Origin: Stichopus chloronotus
Lineage: Eukaryota; Echinodermata; Holothuroidea; Aspidochirotida; Stichopodidae
Assembly: GCA_021234535.1 (NCBI GenBank)
Contig: CM037843.1
Span: forward strand, 14,463,677-14,527,676
Reading direction: 5' to 3'
DNA: 64,000 nucleotides
The translations under genes and the position numbers were made by a program. The notes below the pieces were generated by a model. The model was not told the origin of the DNA, did not search any database, and saw only the letters and a list, made by a program, of their open reading frames with translations. Positions 22,724 to 34,200 of this stretch are shown here, in pieces (position 1 is the first letter of the stretch; each line of letters begins with the position of its first letter).

Positions 22724-24015
22724 CCTCTGGCTGATTCCTTGCCGAAGGCTCAAGGAATCTTTGCGATGGTGATGTCGTGTGTGTGTGTATGTATGTGTGT
22801 GTGTGTATGTAACACTTTGCATGTAAACACGATATCTCAAGAAGGGCAATTGGGAGAGATCTTGTATTTAGTATGTAGGTTGGTCATACTGAGTAGATGG
22901 TCTCTGTTGTTTTTGGTTAAGGTCAAAGGTCATTTGAGGTCACCAGAGGTCAAACTGTAAAAACCTTTAACACGATATCTCAAGAACTGTGACTGATGTC
23001 AAACTTGGTGTGTGGGTTGTTCATATTGAGTAAATGGTCCCTATTGTTTTTGGTCGATTTATGATTTATGTCATACTTGATGTGTGTGTTAGTTATATTG
23101 AGTAGATTGTCCCTTTTGTTTTTGGTGGAGGTTAAAGGTCATCTGAGGTCACCAGATGCCAAACTTTAAAAACCTTGTAAACACCATATTTCCAGAATGG
23201 TAACTGTGACTGATGTCGTACTTAGTGTGTGGGTTGGTCATTTGAGTAGATGATGCCTATTGGTTTTGGTCGAGGTCAAAGGTCATTTGAGGTCACTAGA
23301 GGTCAAACTGTAAAAACCTTGTAAATACAATATCTCCAGAATGGTAACTGTGACTGATGTCATACTTAGTGTGTTGATTGGTGATAATGAGTGGGTAATC
23401 CCTATTATTTTTGGTCAGGGGCAAAGGTCAGGTGAGGTCACCACAGGTCAAACTGTAGAAACACAATATCTCCAGAAGGGTAACCATGACTGATGTAATT
23501 CTTGATGTGTGGGTTGGTAAAAATGAGCAGAAGATCCCTATTGATTTTGGTGGGGTTAAGGGTCATTTGAGGTCACCCAAGGTCCAACTGTAAAAATGTG
23601 TAAACACAATATTACCAGGAATTTTAACCTTGACTGATGTCATACTTTATGTGTGGATTGTATATACTGAATAGAAGACTCCTTTTGTTTTTGTTGGAGG
23701 TCAAAGGTTTGAGGTCACCTGAGGTCAAACTGTGAAAACCTTGCAAACCATTATCTCCAGAAGGGTGCTGTTGACTGATGTCATACTTGATATATAGGTT
23801 GGCCATATTGGGTCGGTGATCCCTTTTGCTTTTGGTGAAAGTCAAATATCATTTGAGATTGCCAAAAAAAAATGTCATTTTGGGTTAACATTATTAATGT
23901 GGGTGTTTCAAGAACAGTAACTGTAGTTCATCTCATACTTTTCATGTGGATAATTTATTTGTTATTATATCACCATGTGGCAAAGGAATCACAAAGCCTT
24001 TTGACTTTCTGGTTT
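22724..24015 (+). repeat. Full-length AGGTCA-repeat element (copy B), about eight units
   Basis: Head: CTGATTCCTTGCCGAAGGCT then caaggaatct and a (TGTG/TATG) stretch. It is followed by about seven to eight units of ~145 bp with half-sites of the form AGGTCAAAGGTCA TTTG AGGTCA CCAG AGGTCA (best preserved near 22918-22952 and 23272-23306). It ends GGCAAAGGAATCACAAAGCC then ttttgactttctgg. Unit length varies because of small deletions. No ORF. Confidence 0.85.
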
Positions 24016-24194
24016 TACTCCATTTCCATTGCTTTTCAAAGTGGTTTCTCTAATTTTGTTCATTGAATGATGTATTCCGTCAATGAAAAACCACCTGTGT
24101 ACATTTCAAAATAAAGAAAAAAATTGTGGTCGCAGGTAATCATATCTTTTTGGTTTTTCCGTACACTCGCAAGTTCGGTCTCCTTTAGCATATT

Positions 24195-24648
24195 TTTCAC
24201 TCCTCAGCAAAGGAACCTATGCAGCAGGTTGGTGTATATGTACAGTATGTTTGTGTGTGTGTAATGTATGTGTGTGCGTATTTGATTACATGGTATATGG
24301 ACATCCTATAACTGAATAACCAAGTGCTCAATTTTTTTATCCAACTTGGGTGTTTGTGGCGTATGATGGTCTCTAGACGAGTGTTATCAATGTTGTTGGT
24401 GGAAGTCGAAGATCATGTGGGGTCAGCAGGGGGCTGAGTCCGAGCTTGTTCCTAACATTGGGAATGACAGGAGTGTGACATGATAACTTAATAACTAAAG
24501 TGATCAATTTTTCTCAGACTTAATGTGTATGTGTATAATATTTGGTAGATGTGCACTTCAGATTTTGGTGGAGGTCAAGGGTCATTGGGGATCATCAGAG
24601 GCAGACAAGTGAATTTCCTTTGAGTTTCTGTAACTTGGTGTCCATTTT
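24195..24648 (+). repeat. Diverged member of the AGGTCA-repeat family
   Basis: It carries a degenerate head (CAGCAAAGGAACCTATGCAG), the GT-rich stretch, then GGTGGAAGTCGAAGATCATG and GGTGGAGGTCAAGGGTCATT blocks and a 'ctgtaacttggtgtccatt' segment. That last segment recurs at about 50815-50835. The half-sites are decayed. Confidence 0.55.
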
Positions 24649-24837
24649 TGATTCCTTGCCGTAGGCAGGGGAATCTATGCAGTCCTGATGTCGTGTGTGT
24701 GTATGTATGTGTGTATGTATGTGTGTGTGACAGTTGCTCGTAAAGACTCTATCTCAAGAAGGGTAACTCTGAGTAATTTCATTTTTGGCATGTAGGTTGC
24801 CCATATTGAGTAGATGATCCCTATTGTTTTTGGTGTC

Positions 24838-25935
24838 CAAATCTTACATATTAATGAGCTTATGGGATAAACATAAAAAATGTTAAAACTGCCATAGTTC
24901 CTTATCCGTGGGTCAGATTTGTTTTAAACTTGATAAGGTTGTCTGTTATTAACAGGTTCACGACCCTGTGAAATTTAATGCTTATCAATAGAGAGGAAGG
25001 GATAATTTTTCACTATAAAACAATAATAATAGCCTAAACACCATTATTGTGGTTATTATAAACTACTGTACAAATGCATATGGGGCTACATTGTGCAATT
25101 TCAGTTTTTAATTCTGTCACACACAGTTAACTCAATGGGATTGCTCCCTACAGTACTGCGTTTGTAACGTAGTGAGTAACTTCTAGTGTGAGGCCTCCGA
25201 TAAGTTGTCCAGAGAGATGGTCTTGGTATGGGGGATCATGGGGTCAGATAGACACGGTGGCATTCATGCATTGGAATGTTAATGTGTTTATAAAAAAAAT
25301 GAAGAGAATAAAAAAACCATCTGTTCTGTCATTTATTTGGATAATATCAATATCCAGAGGAACAGCTGGTAGCAGAACAAGGTTTCTTAACAATCAAATT
25401 GGAGTGCTTTCAATCATATTTCACAATGTTGGAAAGGATGGAGGAAGCAAAAATATTGAGGAGGAATCATAACCTAGGGTCAACTTACGAGGACTTTGAG
25501 TGTGTTAAAGGCTACTTGTAACAAGGAAGAAATTATCGCAGAGTAGTTAAAGGAAAATTTGCAAAAGGCAGAGCACCAATTTGAGGCAATGGAAGAGGTT
25601 CATGCTGATCTGGCTGGGCTGTTGTCTGATGAAGCATTTGAGCAAGCAGAACGCTGGATGTTGGAATGCCAAAAGCATCATACTGTGGAGAGGGAGGAAG
25701 CATTGAAAAAGTTAAAGGAGGAAATTGAGTTTCAAATTAGCGTTGGAGTTACCTAAGGCAGAAATTCCACCATACGATGGAAACCCAAGAACATTCTGGT
25801 CATTTATGAAGAATTTTGAGGTAAATATGGCAGACAAGCTGAGTTCAGATGAGGTAAGGTTGAGTTACTTGATTCAGCTAACAACAGGCAAGACTAGAAG
25901 CAGCATCGATTACTGTGTGTTTCTTGGAGCTCAGA
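24838..25935 (+). mobile_element. BEL/Pao-type LTR retrotransposon fragment (LTR-PBS-gag start)
   Basis: A likely LTR 3' part with AATAAA (25308) precedes a TGGTAGCAGAACAAGG primer-binding-like site at 25367-25382, which matches the TGGTAGCAGA form common in BEL and related elements. Next comes a decayed gag N-terminal region, ending in a DUF1759-like segment. Pol is absent, so the element is truncated and inactive. No 3' LTR was found in the window. Confidence 0.65.
25430..25935 (+). pseudogene. BEL/Pao gag remnant (DUF1759-like)
   Basis: Three pieces in shifting frames: around 25430-25520 ERMEEAKILRR; 25559-25730 with FEAMEEVHADLAGLLSDEAF and EQAERWMLECQ; then 25730-25937 with LPKAEIPPYDGNPRTFWSFM and SSDEVRLSYLIQLTTGK. 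The last block (LPK-x-P-x-F/Y-G-P-x-W-F ... L-YLI-TTGKA) is the DUF1759 pattern of BEL/Pao polyproteins. Stops and at least two frame changes show it is dead. Confidence 0.7.
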
Positions 25936-26559
25936 GATAATGTTGACTGATGTCATACTCATACTGTACTTGATGTGTGGGTTGTATGGCCTGGGTAGGT
26001 GATCCCTATTGCTTTTGGTGGACTTCAAATGTCACGGTCATTTTAGGTCACCAAAATAAAGGTCATTTTGGGTTAAAAGCTTGTGGTGTATCAAGAAAAA
26101 TAACTGCAGTTGATCTTATACTTGTCATGTGAATAATTCATGTTTGTTGTAATATAGCCATGTAGCAAGGAATCACAAAGCCTTTTGGCTTTCTGGTTCA
26201 AACTGTGACATAATTTAAGGATGAGACAGATTAGTAGGATGGGAAAATATTGCAACATTATCCTCATCAATATGAAAGGGTCAAAAGGTCATAAAGTCAA
26301 GCTACAAAGCATTTTGAGGGGATGGTGTATTGGGAAGTTGTGTTTGTCTATGTGAAGTGCACATGATAGCATTGTTTGACCTCATTTGATGGTTTGACCT
26401 ATATGTGACTTGTTTGTGATATCTGGATACAGTAGGTCTTGCTTTGGACAAACCAAAATGACAACTGTGCTATCCTCATATGATGCTCCTAACTCAACTT
26501 ACTCTCATTTTAGTGAAAGCTCATGAGAGGTGAAACCTCTGAGTAATACAGCCTACAGG

Positions 26560-27203
26560 TGTAACAACAACAACAACAATAATAAATAAAGCGCCTTCCA
26601 ATGGAACTCAAAGCGCTGCACACAAAAAAAATAGTATAAAAAGAAGCAACAATGTACATAACATAGAAGCAGTAAAGTCTTAAAAGCATAAAAAGCAAGA
26701 GCAGTTATAAATTTAAACAATTAAGGAAAATAAGTTTTCAAATTCTTTTTCAAATGATTAAGATTAGTTAGAGAATGCCCATTACCCTGCAAACTGTCCC
26801 AAATCTCTGGGGCAGCCCCAGTAAAAGATCTGTCCCCATAAAACTTAGATGAAGCAATAAGCTTTGTGGAGGGTAGAACTTTAGATGAGGATCGTAAACA
26901 GCGACTTGGTGTGTGTCTAGTAAATAAGATTAGAAATGTAATCCGGGGCCATACCATAGAGTGATTTGAAGTTAAGTAGAGCTTTCTTATAATTTATACG
27001 ATAGTGAAGTGGTAGCCAGTGCAACTCACGCATGATGGGAGTAATATGTTCATGCTTGTTAGAATGGGTAACTAATCTGGCTGCTGAGTTTTGTACGCGT
27101 TGTAACTTAGAGATACAGTATGACTTAATGGTAGAGCATACAGGAGACTATTACAGTAGTTGAGACGTGACGTAACAAAATCATGAACAAGATGTTCAAT
27201 TTT
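26560..27203 (-). mobile_element. 5'-truncated L2/CR1-like LINE 3' end with microsatellite tail
   Basis: The reverse strand encodes, with frameshifts, a VHDFVTSRLNYCNSLLYALP block, HITPIMRELHWLPLHYRINY, KALLNFKSLYGMAPDYIS, then TPSRCLRSSSK and YGDRSFTGAAPEIWDSL, ending LNHLKKNLKTYFP. LHWLP-x-YRI, LNG/YGMAPDYIS, YGDRSF-x-AAP-WNSL and FKK-x-LKT are hallmarks of the L2/CR1 ORF2 C-terminus. The 3' end finishes in (TTG/TTA)n, read on the plus strand as the AAC/AAT run 26565-26588; L2-type LINEs end in such microsatellites. A frameshift lies near 26945. Confidence 0.8.
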
Positions 27204-27990
27204 ATATTGCCTAGATCATACCATTTCCCCCTAGTCCCTCCCTCCCCCTGCATGTGCTGGTATCATGATCAGTAATTTGCAAACTTTCGTAGAATGTGTT
27301 GCAATATGTGTACAGTACATAATCAATGTATTCAGTGAAGTGCAAAACAACAATCCTCATTGTGGACTTTGAACGCTTACAGTCATATGGCTGCAAAGAA
27401 AGAAGATTGAAGTTTGTCATAGGCTAACAGTCTGCAGAGATAAAAGTGACCCTGCTGCAAAGAATTCATTCCTGGCTCTACTGTCTGACTGACAAATGAT
27501 GAGGTATATGCTGTACTGTAATGCAGGCTAGTGTACTGCATGATGAGATGCAAAGTATCAGAAGATAACAAAGTACAGAAGAGGTACTGTGTTAGCAAGG
27601 TGCGCTCAACATTGACAATTGCGATCAATAATTTCTAAAGTTGATGATATTGATGAATTATTGAATTGATGATAAATTAGTTGAAAGATATGATTCAAAG
27701 TTGTCTATTGCCATGATCATTTGACTAATTTGGAAGGCACTGTTTAATAGGGCTCCAATTTCTGAGATTAGCATACTGTACATACAAAACAAAGGAGGAA
27801 AAATGAAGCACTTTTCTTCGAGTAACATCTAGTATTTTCTCGTTTGATTCACTCATTAATTTGTTAGTATGTACAGTGAGTGAACATTAATGATTACAGA
27901 TACAACAGTCATACATGTAACATCAAGCGAAGACAATGTTCTGGTTTACTTGATCGTCGCTTTTATGTTAGCATATCCCTCTTTCCACAG
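27204..27990. other. Intergenic stretch upstream of the HEAT-repeat gene
   Basis: No coding frame recognised. It ends in the pyrimidine-rich CCCTCTTTCCACAG, an acceptor just before the start codon, so a non-coding first exon may lie in or beyond this stretch. Confidence 0.35.
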
Positions 27991-27992
27991 TC

Positions 27993-28299
27993 ATGACTGC
28001 TGCAGCTGACATCATGGCGCTACTCCACAGCTCAAAGAAGCTGGATAGGGATAAAGGAGTCAGTCAGCTACAGGACAGGATCTCAAAAGTCAGTGAAGAT
28101 GAGGTCCAGACACTGCTAGTTGCACTTCTGGCAGCCTTAGAAGATGGAACATCATCATGGGAAGCAAAACAGGGAAGTTTGATGGCGTCAAAGCTTCTGT
28201 TGCATAGTCAGTACCTAACGAATGACTTTCCAGTCAAATTGAGAGAATGCTGTATCAGTTGCCTAGGGGATGAGGAGGTCAGAGTGCGTTCTGAAGCAG
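27993..28299 (+). CDS. HEAT-repeat protein, first coding exon
   Basis: ATG at 27993, two bases after an acceptor. 102 codons plus one base. Donor GCAG|GTGAGC. It contains SSWEAKQGSLMASKLLL and DEEVRVRSEAG, the first helical repeat pairs. An unspliced reading adds a few codons and stops in the intron. Confidence 0.85.
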
Positions 28300-31200
28300 G
28301 TGAGCTCTTAAACAACTTCTCTTTTTCTTCATCCCGTGCTATTTGTGGAATATGAGACCTTCTCTGATTGGCTGGGTGTCATTCACTGTTGTTACACCCA
28401 AAGTGTTTCAGTACCAAGGTTCTGACACAGTTGATCCTGGTATTTTTGTGTCCTTATTACAATTTGTAATGGTGGATGGTTGGGGAAGTGTCTGATTAAA
28501 AGATTTGATAGCAAGGGTTTACTAAGACCGATTTGTTTACCCCTCCTTGTCCTTGTGATTCCACTACCGGAGCACAGATTTCTCAGGAGAGAGAGAGCCA
28601 ATCAGAATCATTTGATGCAGGAAAGGATCATCTCTTGCTCAACCACATTTGGCACGGTGTAATGACAGAGATGAAATGCATTTAAAAAGTTATTGCATTG
28701 TGACGTCATAATATTGGTTAAAAGTATGTAAATTGATCGTTGCGTGATTTCTAATGGGAAACGTGTGTTTGTTTTAAAAGTGATTCAAACGGGTTTTTGG
28801 AAGTAAAGAAATAACAATCGGACATTACGATTCTGAACCTCAGACAGTTAACAGGATTTGATCCCAGCTACGACCGGTGTTGTTGAAATGCTGTGTGATG
28901 ATAATAAGTTCAATACAGTTCAGTCCAACTTACGGCAAATTTAAAAACGCTTGTTCAGCTGATTATTTCTTGACAGTGTCGGCGTGTCCGTTCCAGGCAG
29001 TTCATCGTCTTCGAGGGAGTCGTTTTCATTTAGCAACATTTACATGGTGGCAGCGGAAACAATTTTAACTTTGCTTCATTAAATCACATCAATGAACTCC
29101 AATGTGACCATGAGGAACGTGTGATTTAACTGGTTCCAGTAAAGAGTGTGTATCTAGCTCTGTAACATCAGGAGTCCTTTGGTCTAACTTCAACTCGAGA
29201 CTCAACACAGACAGTCTGCGTCTTGGTACACAAGCGGTAACTACGAAAACTTTTACAAGAAGATGGCATACGCTTGCGGCAGTACGGAGAGACCTGGAAA
29301 AGTTTTCACCAAAGTCGCTAGGCTATATAACGAGCGTCCGGAACAACATACAAACAATCTGAAGCAGAATACCGTGAAGTTGGAGACTTTAACCAATCTG
29401 ATGTGTAAAGTCAAAGCATAGCCAGTAGAACATTGACGTCACAATGCAATAACTTTTTAAATGCATTTCATCTCCGTCATTACACATGGTCATCGTATGT
29501 CACTTCTTTTCAAAATAAAATGCTCTCCAGATACGTACTACTGCAGATTTAAGGTTTCTCTTGGCTATGTTTTCAAATGTGCAATAAAATACCTACCTTA
29601 CACAGGAGAGGTGCTCGGTGAACTGTGCAAGACATCAGGTTCAGGCGTTTACGAAGTGATAAAGACCATCATCCTTGATGGAGTGAAAACAAACTTGGAT
29701 CGGTTGCCCCTGGAAGAAGCTTCCAAAGAAAAGCAGGCACAGGCACAAGAGCTGGCTAAGAAGCTGGGTATCATCGATGATAGTTCGGTAAGACATAGAA
29801 AAGCACAGTACAGTGCAGTGCATTGTAGTACAGCACAGTACTTCTTACTTTGATCAAAACTGACTGAAATTAAGAAGGGGGTTAGGTAAACATTATCGTA
29901 AAGCACTGAACAAAGAAGATTTAAAAACAATCGATGTGTAAATAATTTTTGTGTTGTCTGTTTCTAATAACAGGCTTGCCAACTTTCGTGGTTTCTTTTC
30001 GGTTGTTTCATCTGTTTGCAAAGCATGTGTTACAGCATCTTTCTGATATCCTATTTGGTGATAAAACCTTTCCCAGGGGAGTTTTGAAGCATTGCTCTGG
30101 GCAAACCGATAGAATGGTAGCAAATCTCATGTATGATGTTAAGTTTTTTTATCGACGGTTAATTCCCTTAACATGTTTGCTGTTATCACAAACTTGTCAC
30201 ATGGAAACCTGTCAAGCATTTGACATGTGATAATGCTTGCTTTGTATGCAGACTCCAGCCAAAAACGAACAGATATTTCACGACACAGCCGGATGGAAAA
30301 ATCTTGAGACTTGGATGAGGTACAGTAAAATACAATACCTGAATTATGCTTAGTGAAAGACATAGTAACCTGAAAATGACAGAGACAAAAATTTGTATCC
30401 TTTATTCATGATAATTCGTTATCGAAGAGAATTTCTAAATCAATGCTTTAATTGGTTTCCCTTATTTCAAGACTTTGCAAGCTTTACAAAACCAAAATTG
30501 TAGCAACAGTGCATGTATTTTCACAACACTAGCATCTAATGATTCAGAATCTTAAGTAATCCACAAATTTCTGTTTAGTGTCTGTAAGGAAATTTTGTAA
30601 CTTCTCACCAATTACATTTCAATGAACAAGTTAAAAGTAAGTGAATACCTTTATGTGATTAGGAATGTTGTACTTTTAGCAACTTCTGCAGGTTCAGTTC
30701 CCAAGTTTAGAGATGAAATGTGACAATTGTCGTGGAAATTGTCTTCAAGTCATTGTGTTTTCATCACAGCTTATTACATCAATTGTCAAGGAATATATTT
30801 TGTTACTGAGGGTAGACCTACACCCTGTCAGAAACAGTTCTGACAGATAGGTCTGTTGTCATCTGTGCATGTAGTACTCCTATGAATTATTGTCCTTAAA
30901 AGCATAACACGAATACTTACAAGTAACTAAGTTTTGCTGCTGTACCCTAAGATCAATGCTGTTGATTTTGTTTTGACAATGTGGAAGTGGAATGAGGGTT
31001 TGAATGGGGAAAAAAAGTACAAGTTGGAAGAACTTCAAGATCCTTATGCAGTCCATACTGCCTGATTGATTGGTGCAGAGCCACAAAGAGACGACGTCAA
31101 TGGTCGATCAAGTGCTTGTTTGAGGGAATCTACTGTATCTTCAATCCTGTGAGTCCAGGAAGCTTTTACTGAAACTCAACATACCCTATGTGATAACCTC

Positions 31201-34200
31201 AGAAGGTAATCCTTTGTAGCACACTCATTTGCATAAGTGTGCCGTGTTGCCGTTGATCAGGGATACTAGTACCTTCATGATGCACAGTTGGACTGTTTAT
31301 GATACAGTGTGCTACACTTAGAGCCGGCCGTCACTGTTTTTATGTTTTTCTTGATATTATTCGGTTTCCATTGTAGGTGCCTGCAAGCTGTTGTGGAGGG
31401 TTGTGGACCCACTTTCCTTTCTTTTGTTGACCAAGATCTCTTAGACCTTGTTTTCAGTACATTATCCCACACCAACCGTTTTGTGAGAGAGACCGGGTAT
31501 TACGTTTGTGCTGCATTGGTCAGCTGCAGTAGGCGAGGTAGGGAAAATATTGTTATGTATTGGTAGCACTTTGTAAATGGGCTTGTGCAAACAGACTCAT
31601 AGCCCTGTGCGTAGCCTACCATCTACAGGCCCTCAACATAAATATGGTCTGCTCTTTCTACATTAAATGCACTAATTATGCAAAAGAAATGATTATAACT
31701 GTGTGAGATTGCAGTTTCCCTTTAAGAGGTTGTCTTTTTGTAGTGATTTTTAATGTTGGTGTCTGTTGTAGGTGATCAAAGAGAAACCAGTAGGTTTGTG
31801 TAAATCTGATTTGGAATGTTTCAGTGTGAATTTGTTTGCCATAAGTTTTACAAATCACTAAAATTTCAAATATTGAGATACCAACTGCAGTAATTTTCCC
31901 TTCGTTCCAAGTGACGCCATTCGCAGTTTGTGGTCAGTTCCTTTTCAATAACTGCATCTTCATGATGAAAAACAAATTGAACTGCACTAGATTGAGTACA
32001 CACAATATCTTTATGCCTTTTTCAATACTTTCCTTTTGAAAAGGAGACATCATCTCAACAGACCTAACAGAGAACTCTATTCTGAAACATGGACAAGAAT
32101 TCTCACAACACTTTGCCAACGGTCTTGCTGACAACTGGAGTCAGGTATCCTTTTTATATTCTTGTTTTCTGGTTGCTTGTTCATTTGTTTCTTTGTTCAA
32201 GAAGTCTTGCATGACCAGAACTTCAGACATATCACATGTCAAGCCAGGTATCCATGTGGACCCCAATGGAATGCGGGTAGGAGCACAGAAACTTTGATAA
32301 TGGAGATGCTTGATGGCACAAAATGGTGCCACATTGAGACGATTTCTTGCTCCATTCGAAATGCCAGTAGCCTACTGTCAAAATTGTCTTGAGGTTGAGC
32401 GAGGCTTTCCCCTCTTGACCGATCCTGTAAAAGCCTTTTGTGGAGATTACTGTACTCCAGTTGGTATGCCACGCAACAACTAGTTTGGACACCCTCTTTG
32501 ATAGTATTGTGTATTGCAGTTAAGGATGTAGTAAGACTTTGAATAGATTATCACTGCCTTAAAGACCTTTGACTCATTGTGAACACCTTTCGCAACAGAA
32601 AATACTAATTCAGGCCTTGAAGGTCAGGTATTTGATGACATTAAGTAACTAAACAAGTGTGGAGAAAGCATGTGGCTATTGTTACAACTTCACATCTGGT
32701 AAGTTCCAGTGCAATGATTTTAGATCATGTTTGGTATCTTTTTTCACAATGTCACTTCCGATGAGAAAGCCTTAGGTTAGTCTTGGATGAAAAATCCATC
32801 TTAATGCATCCCACCCAGGGACTGAACCCCAAACCTGTGGTTGCCAAACTCCACTCAGCCACAGCATCATTAGTTGAAACATGTGAACATTTTAGTTTGC
32901 ATTCAAAGGAATAGGTGATAAGGCAATTTTGAACACAGAAGCTATGTAATTTCCACAACATCAGTAGCTCCACTCTGTTTTATTTTCCCAGGTTCGCTTG
33001 GCGTCCTCGGTGGCGACAAGACAGTTTTTGATAAACTTGCCAAGGGAGGAAGAGCAACACAAATTCTTTGGTATCTTACTGCCAAGGTTATGCCTCAACA
33101 GGTGAGGATGATTTTCTTGTCATATTCCACATAGCTTTTGTAAACTGCCTCATGTTTTATTCCGCATGATTAGCAGCAATTGGTGGATACTTCTATCACA
33201 TGTTCCTTTATAGTGGCTGTTCTTTTAAGAGTCAATTTCAAATTTGACTCAACCCAGGAATGTGATTTTTCCTACCAAGTCAGCATTTATATTCAAATTT
33301 ACTATTGAGTCTGCAGTTTCCTTAAAGGAATATTCTACTGACATAGTGAAGGGGTTTGTAAATGAAGGAATAAGTTGTCATTGCAGGCATTTGAGACCCT
33401 ATGCCAATATCTTGTTTCTAAGTCAAGATATTGCTGTTTGAAGAAAGTTTTCTCTGGTCAAGAAAGATATCCAGTTTGCTTCAAGGCTTCAAAAACACCA
33501 TGTTACATTTGTAAAGTATTGCAAAAACTCTCTTTGTACCTTGAAATTAAAGCACTTATTTAACCTTGAAATTTGACACCAGACAAAAATTAGATTTAAT
33601 ATATCATGGATTTACCTTAAATATTTTAGAAATCAAGATCACGTCTCTTATACTGTGGACCTAATGATTTGTTTAAGATAATCAAAATCATGAAGAAATA
33701 CAAAGGATGTTCAAGTAGTGGATGACATCACAACTTTCCATTAATACAGTCTGCCATTTTGAAATATTTGTTAAAATACGTAATTTTCAAATGGAACATT
33801 CTATTGAGATACATGGTTTTCACCAATACAGTGAGAAAGATATTCCTAATTTTTTTTTTGGAATATCAATTTTCTTTTGTTGGCCAATTCTTTTAATACT
33901 CATCAAACAAATCCGCTGACACCGTAGCAATTGTACGGATGGTCCAGACATTTAGAATGTATCGATGATAGTACGCAACATTTCACTCCAGAAGTGGATC
34001 AGTGAGTGTCTGATGTCTTCCATGTCGTTAAAGGTACTACGTCGCTGAAGGTGTGAAGCTGTACTGTCAGGAGACATGGAGGCAGGTAGTCGGAGATAGA
34101 GGGAAGCAGCTGGTGGAGAGGTACATCGACGAGGTTGTAAGTAGGAGGATGTATTGACCTTTCCACAACCTTCCTGAACCTCATCTTCTACTCAGTCCTC

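Larger units (their letters stand above)
24649..26500 (+). repeat. AGGTCA-repeat element (copy C) interrupted by a BEL/Pao fragment
   Basis: A head at 24649 (TTGATTCCTTGCCGTAGGCA) runs to about 24837, where the family likeness stops in mid unit (TTTTTGGTG). Likeness resumes near 25936 with AATGTTGACTGATGTCATAC and ends with the tail GCAAGGAATCACAAAGCC (about 26165-26205). A further 26206-26500 segment matches 50820-51130. The two broken edges are not adjacent positions of the unit, so sequence was lost or another unit is involved. Confidence 0.65.
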
